In this document: positions 1 through 8,364 of the stretch, piece by piece
How positions within the stretch are numbered: the first letter of the stretch is position 1
How the letters are laid out: each line of letters opens with the position of its first letter
Translations under genes and position numbers: made by a program
Assembly (NCBI GenBank): GCA_022775085.1
Contig: JALFJQ010000003.1
Coordinates: 1 to 50,711, forward strand
DNA length: 50,711 bases
Direction of reading: 5' to 3'
From: Clostridiales bacterium
GTDB taxonomy: Bacteria > Bacillota > Clostridia > Oscillospirales > Oscillospiraceae
The notes under the pieces: model-generated
Told to the model about the DNA's origin: nothing
Databases searched by the model: none
The model's input: only the letters and a program-made list of their open reading frames with translations

Positions 1-246
1 GGGACCGAGCTGATCGGTTATGCGCCCCGGAATAAGCTGGACGGGTGGGAATACGATGAAGCCTGTGATACCGCCTTTACCACCGCGAAATGCAATTACC
101 TGCCTATCCGAATGGAGGAATTCGATTTTGCGATCTTCTTCCCCCAGGATGCCCACCGAAAGATTCAGAGCGCCGGCACCCAGGGATACCGCAAGCTGGT
201 ATTGAAGGTCCCTATCAGCGGTTTCCGGCTTCCGAACAATCTGTGA
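1..246 (+). CDS. YhcH/YjgK/YiaL-family protein, C-terminal part (5' end outside window)
   Basis: An open frame runs from the first base to a TGA at 244-246, giving 81 residues without a start, so this is the tail of a gene beginning upstream. It contains FAIFFPQDAH, resembling the FxIFFPxDAHxP segment that places metal-ligand residues in the YhcH/YiaL/EbgC cupin-like family, followed by a KLVLKV strand near the end, as in that family. Members are associated with sialic-acid, sugar-acid and galactoside catabolism, and the exact substrate is usually unknown. It lies 28 bases before an aldo/keto reductase gene and is probably in the same operon. Family assignment is from remembered motif similarity. 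Confidence 0.7.
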   Translation, partial: GTELIGYAPRNKLDGWEYDEACDTAFTTAKCNYLPIRMEEFDFAIFFPQDAHRKIQSAGTQGYRKLVLKVPISGFRLPNNL

Positions 247-274
247 TATGCTCAGTCAGAAAGAGAGGTGCCCT

Positions 275-1279
275 GTGACCTACATTCCGTCCCCTGGCCG
301 ATATGAAAAAATGACTTACCGCCGCTGCGGACGAAGCGGCCTGATGCTCCCGGCCCTGTCGCTAGGCTTGTGGCACAATTTTGGAGACATCACCCCTTTT
401 TCCACGCAGCAGAGCATTCTGCGTACCGGCTTTGACTTGGGTATCACGCACTTTGATCTGGCGAACAACTATGGTCCCCCTTATGGAGAAGCTGAAAGAA
501 ATTTTGGTATCCACATGGACCGTGATTGGCATACCCACCGCCATGAGCTGGTCATCTCCACAAAAGCAGGCTACGATATGTGGCCGGGGCCTTATGGCGA
601 CCATGGCAGCCGAAAATATCTTATCAGCAGTCTGGACCAATCTCTCAAACGGATGCATCTGGACTATGTGGATATCTTCTACCACCACCGGCCGGATTTT
701 GACACGCCTATTGAGGAGACCATGGGCGCACTGGATCAGATCGTCCGCAGCGGCAAGGCGCTGTATGTTGGAATCTCAAACTATTATAATCCCCAGCAGG
801 CGAGGACTGCCATCGAAACGCTACGCGCGATGGGAACACCTATGTTGATCCACCAGCCCCGGTATTCCATGCTGAGCCGGGTTCCGGAGCAGGGGCTGTT
901 TGATGTGCTTCACGAGGAGGGCGTGGGCTGCATTGCCTTTGCGCCGCTGTGCAACGGCATCCTGACCGGAAAATATCTGAATGGCATTGCGGCGGATTCC
1001 CGCGCTGGCCATGATTCCAGATATTTAAAGCCGGAGATGATCACACAGGACCAGCTGGAGATTGTTCGCCAGCTGCATCAGATTGCACGGGAACGCGGAC
1101 AGTCCATGGCGCAGCTGGCAATTCAGTGGGTCCTACAGAATTCGGCGGTCACCAGCGCGCTGATCGGGGCCAGCCGCCCCCAACAGGTGATCGAGAATGT
1201 GCAGACACTGTCCTTCCCGGAGCTGTCCACGGAAGAACTGGCCCGCATTGACACGATTCTGGCGGGCGAGGCATTCTGA
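275..1279 (+). CDS. gpr: YghZ-type aldo/keto reductase (L-glyceraldehyde 3-phosphate reductase)
   Basis: A 334-residue NADPH-dependent aldo/keto reductase, very similar throughout to E. coli YghZ/Gpr, which reduces L-glyceraldehyde 3-phosphate and detoxifies aldehydes such as methylglyoxal. The usual tetrad is visible: D61 and Y66 in HFDLANNYGPP, K97 in STKAGYDMWPGPYG, and H138 in IFYHH. The C-terminal cofactor segment ALIGASRPQQ is present. I chose the GTG at 275 because AGAGAGG lies 6 bases upstream and the N-terminus then aligns with YghZ; an ATG at 248 in the same frame has no ribosome site and would add nine unlikely residues. It follows a YhcH-like gene closely, which suggests a sugar-acid or aldehyde operon. 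Confidence 0.9.
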   Translation: MTYIPSPGRYEKMTYRRCGRSGLMLPALSLGLWHNFGDITPFSTQQSILRTGFDLGITHFDLANNYGPPYGEAERNFGIHMDRDWHTHRHELVISTKAGYDMWPGPYGDHGSRKYLISSLDQSLKRMHLDYVDIFYHHRPDFDTPIEETMGALDQIVRSGKALYVGISNYYNPQQARTAIETLRAMGTPMLIHQPRYSMLSRVPEQGLFDVLHEEGVGCIAFAPLCNGILTGKYLNGIAADSRAGHDSRYLKPEMITQDQLEIVRQLHQIARERGQSMAQLAIQWVLQNSAVTSALIGASRPQQVIENVQTLSFPELSTEELARIDTILAGEAF

Positions 1280-1289
1280 TACAATTCGC

Positions 1290-1490
1290 GCAGTATAAGC
1301 GAAAACGCTGCGTTCCGTCATGGGATACGGACGCAGGATGAATTCCGATTCCCGGTGCTGTATCTGCTCCACGGCACGTTGGATGACCGAGCCATGGGAG
1401 TCTGCCATACCAACGTGAGCAGTATGCCCATTACCGACGAGCGCCCTGAACTACGGATGTGCCCCTTCCTCTGGCACTCCTGGGCATAGC
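1290..1490 (+). pseudogene. Esterase (tributyrin-esterase/EstD-like) remnant
   Basis: One frame ending at the TAG at 1487-1489 reads FRFPVLYLLHGTLDD, matching the PVLYLLHG oxyanion-hole strand common to small serine esterases of the tributyrin esterase/S-formylglutathione hydrolase group. There is no serine nucleophile motif, no plausible start, and the similarity stops after about 20 residues, so this is a scrap of a larger gene. It sits between the reductase gene and mobile-element debris, and the insertion or deletion that brought in that debris may have destroyed it. Identification rests on one motif only. Confidence 0.35.
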
Positions 1491-1574
1491 CCTGTCCGGC
1501 TAGGGGGGACTGGTGTGCTGTAGCCTGTGGGACAGAAAAAGCAGGGATAGCCGAAACGTCTATAAATTGAAATT

Positions 1575-1920
1575 TTATGATGCACTGAAAATGCCTGTTT
1601 TAGGTATTTTCCAGTTGAGTAGTCTCATGGGAAAATTGTTATACTCCTTCTGTCGGACAGCGAGCTGTTTCTCGAAATCCTCAAAAGAGTAGAAGGTATG
1701 GCTGGCATAGAACTCCTCATTGTCTTTTCTGTGACTGCGTTCTATTTTCCATTGAGCCTGGGGGCGAAAAGCCGAATCTATTTGTGCCGGATACCAAACT
1801 TCTCCAGTGTCATTTCGAATAGAGTGGGTTTCTTTTTCTTGCTGTTACCCATTTCATTGGTAAATTCCGGGCCATTGTCCGTTTGCACACACTCAAGGGG
1901 ACAATCCCAAACTCTTTTTG
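1575..1920 (-). mobile_element. IS transposase fragment, DDE catalytic-core C-terminal part (pseudogene)
   Basis: Reading leftward, the sequence encodes QTDNGPEFTNEM, the second-Asp segment of the IS3/IS481-type integrase core. After a frame change near 1790 it continues with IERSHRKDNEEFYA and SFEDFEKQLAVRQ, the usual region around the catalytic Glu, and ends at a TAA at 1577-1575. The N-terminal helix-turn-helix and first catalytic Asp are absent and the frame is broken, so it cannot encode an active transposase. Its upstream edge runs directly into a serine recombinase remnant near 1915, so the two fragments were joined by insertion or deletion. No terminal inverted repeat was recognised. 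Confidence 0.7.
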
Positions 1921-2430
1921 CTTGTTGATAATATAGCCGTAGGGCGCGGCACACAGCCACTTCCCGTCCACCTGCCGCCGCCGAATGACATTTTTCACCT
2001 TTTTGCTGGTATCGGTGACGGGCATCTCGTTGATGAGAAACTGGAACTGGATTTTCAGCCAGTCGTCGTCATTGGGAAAGTCGATGTTGTCCCCGATGGA
2101 GATAATGCGCACCCCCGCATCCCGCAGATCCTCCAGTTCTACCAGCCCCCGGCTGTTTCGGCGGGAAAACCGTGAAGAGTCCTTCACCACCAGAATGCCG
2201 TACCGGTGGCTCGTAAGTCCCCGACGCATGGCCTGATACCCTTCCCGCTGTTCAAAGGTATAGCCGGAACGGTCCCGGTCCTAACAAAAGGTCAGAGTGC
2301 TCCCCGGGAATCTATGGTTTACATAATCCTCAATGATGGATTTCTAATTCTCGATGGACACATTGTCCCGATCCAGTTCGTCGTCCACAGAGATCCGGCA
2401 GTAACCCGCTATGTCAAAATGCTCAATCAT
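1915..2430 (-). pseudogene. Serine site-specific recombinase (resolvase domain), truncated with two internal stops
   Basis: The frame opens at an ATG at 2430 with GGAGG just upstream and encodes a resolvase N-terminal domain: GYCRISVDDE (the catalytic Ser lies in such an RxS segment), DRDRSGYTFEQREGY, VVKDSSRFSRRNSR and AAPYGYI. Large serine recombinases of Firmicute transposons and ICEs share this layout. It is inactivated by TAG codons at 2346-2344 (codon 29) and 2283-2281 (codon 50). It is also cut off after about 170 codons, where transposase sequence begins, so the zinc-ribbon and coiled-coil DNA-binding parts are missing. Confidence 0.8.
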
Positions 2431-2543
2431 GGTACACCTCCTGTGCTGATAATATCTAAATTAATTTTACTATTTACAGATAACATCTGTATATCGTGAA
2501 TTAGAAAAATGCAAGAACATTTTTCTGCGGTCATCCAAGAATA

Positions 2544-2586
2544 GCAAAAGCTGCCGCACGCAGGGCACTCGTGCTGCAGCTTTTGC
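2544..2586 (-). terminator. Stem-loop terminator after the small element ORF
   Basis: GCAAAAGCTGC at 2544-2554 pairs with GCAGCTTTTGC at 2576-2586. The hairpin lies 7 bases past the stop of the leftward ORF at 2594-2857. Confidence 0.5.
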
Positions 2587-2593
2587 ATAGGGA

Positions 2594-2857
2594 TTACAAC
2601 TCCATCTGGGTAGCCTTCTCCTTTTTCTCCCGCTGGACAGCCAGCTCAGCGCAGCGCTTTTTGTTGTAAGCCAGCAAATCCAACGTGCTCCTCTGCAAGT
2701 CCTCTTTCCCGGAACGGAAGACGGCAACCATATATTTCTGCTTCTTCCATTGGGCATACATGAGCTTCAGGCGCTCCTGCACGGCGGCGTCCTCAGTTTC
2801 CTGCCGGGTCAGCCAAATCTGAACCAGTTTCTTTGCATTGTCCTGAATGATCTCCAT
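2594..2857 (-). CDS. Small charged protein associated with serine-recombinase elements (unknown function)
   Basis: An 87-residue, highly charged, probably helical protein (MEIIQDNAKKLVQIWLTR...) with no membrane segment or enzyme motif. I chose the ATG at 2857 because AAGGAG lies 5 bases upstream; the longer in-frame start at 2878 has no ribosome site. It lies upstream of the broken serine recombinase on the same strand, 163 bases away. Proteins of this look occur beside such recombinases in Firmicute mobile elements, so I regard it as cargo of the dead element rather than a host gene. Function is unknown and the frame is intact. Confidence 0.6.
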   Translation of the reverse strand: MEIIQDNAKKLVQIWLTRQETEDAAVQERLKLMYAQWKKQKYMVAVFRSGKEDLQRSTLDLLAYNKKRCAELAVQREKKEKATQMEL

Positions 2858-3006
2858 ATGAATGCTCCTTTTCTCCAAATTATTTCCAGAAGTTTCTTTT
2901 TTAATGCGAATAGCTTAACCAGTCGCTTTCTGACGAGTGCTTTGTTTGATACGCTGAAAAATGCCATCAGAGGACACTGGGATAAAATTATCCTTGACAA
3001 ATCCCG

Positions 3007-3036
3007 TGCCAGTGTACACACTGGCGTGGCAATCTC
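3007..3036. repeat. Short palindromic intergenic repeat (CCAGYGTACACRCTGG family)
   Basis: GCCAGTGT and ACACTGGC form 8-base arms around a 2-base centre at 3008-3025, followed by GTGGCAAT. The same core (CCAGCGTACACGCTGG then TTGCAATGACA) recurs at 19560-19601, and related pieces occur at 27077-27258, so this is a dispersed repeat rather than a kinase operator. Confidence 0.6.
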
Positions 3037-3060
3037 CATCATTGGAAAGGAAGATTAGAA

Positions 3061-4089
3061 ATGGCTAGAATCATTACCTTCGGCGAGCTGATGCTGCGGC
3101 TTCAGCCCTACAACTACGAGCGTTTTGTCCAGTGCGATCACGTAGAGTTCACCTTCGGCGGCGGCGAGGCCAATGTGGCCGTGTCTCTGGCGAACTACGG
3201 CATGGATGCCGCTTTCGTCACCAAGCTGCCCGCCCACGCCATCGGTCAGGCTGCTGTCAACTCCCTGCGCCGCTACGGTGTGGACACTTCCGAGATCGTT
3301 CGCGGTGGTGACCGTGTGGGCATCTACTTCAACGAGAAGGGCGCTTCCCAGCGCGGATCCGTCTGCATCTATGACCGTGCCCACTCCGCCATTCAGGAGG
3401 CCAAGCCCTCCGACTTCGACTGGGACAAGATTTTCGAGGGTGCTGACTGGCTCCACTTCACCGGCATCACCCCGGCTCTGGGCCCCAATGTCGTTGAAAT
3501 CTGCCGGGAAGCCTGCAAGGCCGCCAAGGCCCATGGCTGCAAGATCTCCTGTGACCTGAACTACCGCGGCAAGCTGTGGACCCGTGACCAGGCCCGTGCC
3601 GCTATGACCGACCTGTGCCAGTACGTTGACGTTTGCATCTCCAACGAAGAAGACGCCAAGGATGTCTTCGGCATCGAGGCTGAGGCCACCGATATCTACG
3701 GCGGCTCCCTGAACCACGAGGGCTACAAGAGCGTTGCCAAGCAGTTGGCTGACAAGTTCGGCTTCGAGATGGTGGCCATCACCCTGCGTGAATCTCACTC
3801 CGCTTTCGACAACGGCTGGTCTGCCATGCTGTACAATGTTGCAAAGGACGAGTACTGCTTCTCCAAGAAGTACGACCTGCACATCATCGACCGGGTCGGC
3901 GGCGGCGACTCCTTCGGCGGCGGCCTGATCTACTCCCTGCTGTCCGGCAAGGACACCCAGGCGGCAGTGGAATTTGCGGTTGCGGCCTCTGCCCTGAAGC
4001 ACTCCATCGAGGGCGACTACAATATGGTCACCGTTCCCGAGGTGGAGAAGCTGGCTGGCGGCGACGGCTCCGGCCGGATCCAGAGATAA
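3061..4089 (+). CDS. kdgK: 2-keto-3-deoxygluconate kinase (PfkB family)
   Basis: A 342-residue PfkB/ribokinase-family sugar kinase. It would phosphorylate 2-keto-3-deoxygluconate to KDPG in the cytoplasm, the penultimate step of hexuronate and pectin breakdown. Family marks: FGELMLRLQP at the N-terminus, FTFGGGEANVA at residues 30-40 (substrate-lid glycines), CDLNYRGKLW near 164, and the catalytic motif VGGGDSFGGG with Asp283 as base, here GGGD instead of GAGD. KDG kinases share the LRLxP and NYRxxLW signatures, hence the specific call; another 2-keto-sugar kinase is possible. GGAAAGGAAG precedes the ATG. Transcription probably ends at the hairpin at 4106. No KDPG aldolase is in the window. 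Confidence 0.85.
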   Translation: MARIITFGELMLRLQPYNYERFVQCDHVEFTFGGGEANVAVSLANYGMDAAFVTKLPAHAIGQAAVNSLRRYGVDTSEIVRGGDRVGIYFNEKGASQRGSVCIYDRAHSAIQEAKPSDFDWDKIFEGADWLHFTGITPALGPNVVEICREACKAAKAHGCKISCDLNYRGKLWTRDQARAAMTDLCQYVDVCISNEEDAKDVFGIEAEATDIYGGSLNHEGYKSVAKQLADKFGFEMVAITLRESHSAFDNGWSAMLYNVAKDEYCFSKKYDLHIIDRVGGGDSFGGGLIYSLLSGKDTQAAVEFAVAASALKHSIEGDYNMVTVPEVEKLAGGDGSGRIQR

Positions 4090-4105
4090 TTCTCCTCCTT
4101 ATAAT

Positions 4106-4139
4106 AAATCGGTCAGCTTCGGAAGAGGCTGGCCGATTT
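4106..4139 (+). terminator. Terminator after kdgK
   Basis: AAATCGGTCAGC pairs with GCTGGCCGATTT around a 10-base loop, 17 bases past the kdgK stop. The T-run is short. Confidence 0.7.
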
Positions 4140-4585
4140 ATGTTATCCATATTTGATTCCACTGCGGACCCAAATGAATTATGGCTGCGTCATGTCTGCC
4201 CCATGATTTGAAGTGGTAAAACAGTGGTAAAATGCGATTCCAAAAACCGAAATCGTCTAGGGAATCAAGCACTCTTCACCTCTACAGCAATACTGCCGTG
4301 GCATACAAATAATATCTTAATCATATGATTTTTCCTTCCTGCAACGCCCTAAAGTGGCGTATTTTGCGCCATTTTTCGATTCATGCCCTGAAATCTGTGA
4401 TGTACAGAATTCTGCCCAAATCCGGTTTGGAGGGCAAAATGAGGCAAATCAGTGCAAGCAAACGTAGTCAAAACGTAGTCGAAATTGCGAAAACAGACTA
4501 CTGCGGTTTTGGGCAGGTACTACCTGTTATTCTACCACATGTTTTCTTCTTCGTAGGTCGCAAACTGTTTCATAGCGACACCTCA
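4140..4585. other. Gene-free stretch, nothing recognised
   Basis: About 445 bases with no convincing coding frame: no ribosome site with a sustained open frame. Short direct echoes occur (TGGTAAAACAG then TGGTAAAATG near 4215-4234; ACGTAGTC twice near 4465-4482). It may be decayed mobile DNA, since it abuts the hairpin element at 4586, but no family could be named. Confidence 0.4.
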
Positions 4586-4778
4586 TACTGATATTCAATA
4601 GAAAACTTTCATACTCTTTCTTGATAAAATCATATAATTTTATCAAGAAGACACCGCCTGGCAGCGTTGTCATTTCCATGATTTCTGGAATAAGAAATCA
4701 TGGAAACCCGTCTCATTATGATCTTCATATAGAAAACTTCAATTCTTGCGAATCAAAGTTTTCTATTGAATATCAGTA
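4586..4778 (+). repeat. Four-hairpin MITE-like element, copy A
   Basis: Perfect 24-base terminal inverted repeats (4586-4609 and 4755-4778), beginning TACTGATATTC, are bounded by TA dinucleotides. Inside are, in order: a 12-bp stem (arm TCTTGATAAAAT, 4619-4648), a short stem GACACCGCC...GTTGTC (4650-4671), a perfect 14-bp stem (arm TTTCCATGATTTCT, loop GGAATA, 4673-4706), the box CCCGTCTCAT (4707-4716), and an 11-bp stem (arm ATAGAAAACTT, 4729-4766). It has no ORF. Copy B at 41530-41695, inverted, has the same order, the same loop and the same box with different stem sequences. A non-autonomous element mobilised in trans is likely. Confidence 0.75.
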
Positions 4779-4872
4779 TAAAAGCAGGAAAATGCTATTT
4801 TCTATTTTTGGACTTTCCGCAGAACAAAATACCATTTGCGGCACATCAGAACTGTAGCTCCGGTAAAATCCA

Positions 4873-4896
4873 AGCCATCTGCAAATTGCAGATGGC
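4873..4896 (-). terminator. Terminator after the amylosucrase-like gene
   Basis: AGCCATCTGC and GCAGATGGCT form a tight hairpin 36 bases past the stop of the leftward gene at 4932; ATTTT follows on the minus strand. Confidence 0.55.
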
Positions 4897-4931
4897 TCGG
4901 TATGTAAGGAAGAATCAGCTTGGATAAAAGC

Positions 4932-6749
4932 TCACGCTGTTTTCATCCAGATGAACCCATAAGGCGGAAGCTCGATTTGCGTATTTACCGTTATTTCGGG
5001 CCGCAGCAGATCCACGCCATTTTCCCCACGCATAAGCAGGGGAACATTTTTCGGAGAGAAATTGAACAGACCGATGAAATGTTCGTCTCCCAAGTCTCTG
5101 CGAATACCAAGGACATTCACACTGCCGGTATCAAACGCGGTCATCTTTGCATCGGAACGGAACACCGGTTCTGACCCACGAATGGTCTCCAGTTTTCGCA
5201 GTGCGGCAAACAGCTTACCCTGATAGGTGGCTGTATCTTTTCTCAGCTCTGCCTTTTCCCAGTCGAAGTTGCCCCGGTGGAGGTAACGGCTGTCAGCAGC
5301 TTTGTCGGGATCATCGTGATAGGAATTATCGTTGAGCTGTCCGACTTCATCGCCGCTGTAGAGCACGGGGATGCCGCTCTGGGTCAGCATCCAGGCGTGG
5401 AGCATGAGGTCGCAGGCCAAAGCAAGTTCAACTTCTTCCTCTGTCTTTGCGGATTCCATACCACACAAGGACGCGGTGGTTCCGCAGAGCCGGGCATCTC
5501 CCAAACGGGGATCGTCATTGTAAAGCTCCCCACGGGAAGGACTTCCGGGCCACTTCCCTGTAAACCAGTCGTTCAGGTATTTTTTGTGGGAAACCTCCTC
5601 CGTGCCGAACTGCCGCAGCCAGGGATAGTCCAGTCCCCAGCCAATGTCATCGTGGCAGCGCAGATAGTTCTGGAACAGGCAGTCGGAAGGCAGGGCGGAA
5701 ATCTGGTCGATCTGATGTTTGAGAAGCCGGGTGTCCTGCGTAGCCAGCGTGTGCCATGTGGTGGCCATGGTGGTGACGTTGTAGAGCATATGGCACTCCG
5801 GGTGCTCCGGGCTTCCGAAATAGGGAACCACCTTGGCAGGCTCCATCACCACCTCGCCCAGCAGCAGAACCGAGGGACACACGATTTCGCAGGCCAGCCG
5901 CATAATGCGCACCAGTGTATGCACCTGGGGCAGATTTCGGCAGGAGGTGCCCAGTTCCTTCCAGATGTAGGGCACCGCGTCCAGACGGATCACATTGATG
6001 CCCCGGTTGGCAAGGAACAGCATATTCTCCACCATGTCGTTGAACACCATGGGATTGGCGTAGTTCAAATCCCACTGGTAGGGATAGAAGGTGGTCATCA
6101 CGACCTGCCGGCAATCTTCCAGCCAGGTGAAGTTGCCGGGAGCCGTTGTGGGGAACACCTGCGGTACGGTCTGCTCGTACCGGTTCGGCACATCCCAGTT
6201 ATCATAGAAGAAATAACGGCTGCGGGCGACCTCATCCCCTGCCCGGGCAGCCTTTGCCCAGGCGTGATCTTCGCTGGTATGATTCATTACGAAATCCAGG
6301 CACAGGCTGATGCCCTTTTCCCGGCACTGGTCGGCCAGTGTTTCCAAGTCCTCCATGGTGCCCAGCTCCGGCTGTACACGGCGGAAATTGGACACAGCAT
6401 AGCCGCCGTCGCTGCGGTCTTTGGGACTTTCCAGCAGGGGCATCAGGTGCAGATAGTTCACGCCGCACTCAGAAAGATAGGGAAGTTTCTTCTGAACGCC
6501 CCGCAGGTTCCCGGCAAAGGCGTTGACATAGAGCATCATGCCCATGAGCTTGTTGGAACGAAACCATTCCGGCTCCGCAAGCCGCTGGGCATCCAAAATC
6601 TGCAAAGAAGCCTTTCGGTTGTAAAGGCACTTTTTCAGCATTCCGCAGAAATAGGCAAAGGCTTCGGCGTCGCCGGGGTAAATCTCATCGTACAGCTGCT
6701 TGAGTTCCTCATATCGAGGCTCCATCCGCTGGGAAAAGATAGTTTCCAT
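4932..6749 (-). CDS. Amylosucrase-like GH13 (subfamily 4) sucrose-active enzyme
   Basis: A 605-residue alpha-amylase-family protein closest to amylosucrases and sucrose hydrolases, which split sucrose into fructose and a glucosyl enzyme that is either hydrolysed or added to an alpha-1,4-glucan. Signature segments are DGGYAVSNFR (115-124), nucleophile D257 in RLDAVPYIWKELGTSC, acid/base E299 in LLGEVV, H366/D367/D368 in RCHDDIGW, then NDWFTGKWPGS, SGIPVLYSGDEVGQLND and DSRYLHR. No signal peptide, so cytoplasmic. It is the last gene of the leftward sugar operon, 19 bases after fructokinase, which would use the fructose released. Synthase and hydrolase cannot be told apart from sequence alone. 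Confidence 0.85.
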   Translation of the reverse strand: METIFSQRMEPRYEELKQLYDEIYPGDAEAFAYFCGMLKKCLYNRKASLQILDAQRLAEPEWFRSNKLMGMMLYVNAFAGNLRGVQKKLPYLSECGVNYLHLMPLLESPKDRSDGGYAVSNFRRVQPELGTMEDLETLADQCREKGISLCLDFVMNHTSEDHAWAKAARAGDEVARSRYFFYDNWDVPNRYEQTVPQVFPTTAPGNFTWLEDCRQVVMTTFYPYQWDLNYANPMVFNDMVENMLFLANRGINVIRLDAVPYIWKELGTSCRNLPQVHTLVRIMRLACEIVCPSVLLLGEVVMEPAKVVPYFGSPEHPECHMLYNVTTMATTWHTLATQDTRLLKHQIDQISALPSDCLFQNYLRCHDDIGWGLDYPWLRQFGTEEVSHKKYLNDWFTGKWPGSPSRGELYNDDPRLGDARLCGTTASLCGMESAKTEEEVELALACDLMLHAWMLTQSGIPVLYSGDEVGQLNDNSYHDDPDKAADSRYLHRGNFDWEKAELRKDTATYQGKLFAALRKLETIRGSEPVFRSDAKMTAFDTGSVNVLGIRRDLGDEHFIGLFNFSPKNVPLLMRGENGVDLLRPEITVNTQIELPPYGFIWMKTA

Positions 6750-6768
6750 AGAATCAGCCCTTCTGTGT

Positions 6769-7731
6769 TTATTTCAGGAGTTCCAGCACCTGCTCCTTTT
6801 CGGGCATGGCCCGGATGGCGCCCTTGCGGGTGGTGACGATGTAGGCGGCGGTATTGGCAAACTTCAGCATATTCTCCCGATCCTGCTCGGTCAGCATAGC
6901 GACACCGTTTTCGAGGACAAAGTTCAGAACGCTGGCGCAGAAGGTATCGCCTGCGCCGGTGGTCTCGATGACACCGCCCAGCTTGCAGGAAGGAACGAAC
7001 ACGGGCGCTTCTTCGCCATAGAAGGAGTAGCTGCCATCGGCACCGGCGGTGACATTCAGAATCTTGATATTGGGATACTTCTGATGCAGGATGGCCGCGC
7101 CTTTGCAGAAGTCGGTTTCCCCGGTCATAAATTCCAGCTCGTTGTCCGCGATTTTCAGAATATCGCACTGGCCAAGGCCCCAGGCAATGGCTTCCTTTGC
7201 GTCCTCCAGATCCTCCCACAGAGGAGGACGGAGATTGGGGTCAAAGGAGATCAGCGCGCCCCCCTCCTTCGCAGTGGCAACGGCCTTTTCGGTGGCCTTG
7301 CGGACACCTTCGTGGGTCATGGACAGGGTGCCAAAGTGGAAGATTCGGGCATTTGCAATTGTGTCCAGAGGCAGCTCATCGGCGGTGAGCATCATATCCG
7401 CGCCAGGCTTGCGGTAGAAGGAGAAATCCCGGTCGCCGTTGGCGAAGGTCTGGACGAAAGCCAGGGTGGTGGGGATTTTGTCGTCCATCACCAGCGCGTC
7501 GGCGTTGATTCCGGCATCGGTAATGACCTCTTTCAGGAGCTTGCCGAACATATCGTTGCCAACCTTGCCAACGAAAGCACAGGATTTGCCCAACTTGCGG
7601 AGCATGGCCAGCACATTGCAGGGCGCGCCGCCGGGGCAGGCCTCAAAGAGGTTATTCCCCTGTGCGCTGGTCCCGTTCTGGGTAAAATCGATCAGCAATT
7701 CGCCAAGGGCGACTACATCATACTGTTTCAT
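6769..7731 (-). CDS. Fructokinase (PfkB family)
   Basis: A 320-residue ribokinase-family kinase that should phosphorylate fructose to fructose 6-phosphate with ATP. It begins ALGELLIDFTQNG, carries the PGGAPCNVLAMLRKLG substrate-lid segment, FDPNLRPPLW in the middle, and TTGAGDTFCASVL with the catalytic Asp, all typical of bacterial fructokinases. I use the ATG at 7731 (MKQYDVVALGE), which has AAAGGAAG upstream; the longer frame to 7773 only adds residues that overlap the preceding gene. Its start overlaps the acetyltransferase stop by 14 bases, suggesting translational coupling. It lies between sucrose-cleaving enzymes, which supports fructose as substrate. Confidence 0.88.
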   Translation of the reverse strand: MKQYDVVALGELLIDFTQNGTSAQGNNLFEACPGGAPCNVLAMLRKLGKSCAFVGKVGNDMFGKLLKEVITDAGINADALVMDDKIPTTLAFVQTFANGDRDFSFYRKPGADMMLTADELPLDTIANARIFHFGTLSMTHEGVRKATEKAVATAKEGGALISFDPNLRPPLWEDLEDAKEAIAWGLGQCDILKIADNELEFMTGETDFCKGAAILHQKYPNIKILNVTAGADGSYSFYGEEAPVFVPSCKLGGVIETTGAGDTFCASVLNFVLENGVAMLTEQDRENMLKFANTAAYIVTTRKGAIRAMPEKEQVLELLK

Positions 7732-8356
7732 GGATTTCTTCCTTTCTGACCTGTTCCCAAGCGGTCTCGTCAAATTCTTTGTCCTTAAAATAGAACTTTC
7801 GGTCTGCCTCAGTAATGGTGCGAATCACCCGGCAGGGATTTCCGGCAGCAAGGCTCCACGCCGGGATGTCCTTCGTCACCACGCTGCCCGCGCCGATGAC
7901 ACAGCAGTCCCCAATATGGACACCGGGCGTAATGACGACGCTGCCGCCGATCCAGACATTATCGCCGATGGTCACATCCATGCCATGCTCATAGCCGCTG
8001 TTGCGGCTGTCCGGGTGCAGGGGATGTCCGGCGGTGTAAATGGCTACGCCGGGCGCCAGCATACAGTTGTCCCCAATGGTGATCTTCCCAACGTCCAGCA
8101 GGGTGCAGTTGTAGTTGAAAAACACATTTCTGCCCACGGAAATATGGTTTCCGTAGTCGCAGTAGAAGGGGGGAACGATGTGAGGAACCTGCTCTGTCCC
8201 CATCAGCTCCTGCACCAGCTTGCGGATGCCGTCCTCGTCGGTTCGGTCGAAGGCGTTGAGTTTCTGGATCAGCCCTCTGGTTCTGACCAGCTCTTTGAAG
8301 ACAGGCCCGTCAGCAATGTAGGCAAGGTGCGCGTCTCTGCGTTCCTGATTTGTCAT
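7718..8356 (-). CDS. Maltose/galactoside O-acetyltransferase family (LacA/Maa-like)
   Basis: A 212-residue left-handed beta-helix acetyltransferase with an N-terminal Maa domain (about 1-60) and hexapeptide repeats (about 70-185: ISVGRNVFF, ITIGDNCML, VTIGDNVWIGG, VHIGDCCVIGAGSVV). The catalytic His is probably H111 in TAGHPLHP. Such enzymes move acetyl from acetyl-CoA to a sugar hydroxyl, usually thought to detoxify non-metabolised sugars. It is tightly packed, 8 bases after the GH32 gene and overlapping fructokinase, so it belongs to the sugar operon. The acceptor is unknown; a role on sucrose, fructo-oligosaccharides or a by-product is inference. Confidence 0.88.
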   Translation of the reverse strand: MTNQERRDAHLAYIADGPVFKELVRTRGLIQKLNAFDRTDEDGIRKLVQELMGTEQVPHIVPPFYCDYGNHISVGRNVFFNYNCTLLDVGKITIGDNCMLAPGVAIYTAGHPLHPDSRNSGYEHGMDVTIGDNVWIGGSVVITPGVHIGDCCVIGAGSVVTKDIPAWSLAAGNPCRVIRTITEADRKFYFKDKEFDETAWEQVRKEEIHETV

Positions 8357-8364
8357 AGAGCACC

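Noticed and set aside
1698..1928. Plus-strand open frame over the transposase remnant
   Set aside because: The minus strand carries recognisable transposase motifs; the plus-strand frame is its shadow.
3008..3025. Palindrome upstream of kdgK as a regulator operator
   Set aside because: The same palindrome with the same flank occurs at 19560-19601 in an unrelated operon, so it is a dispersed repeat.
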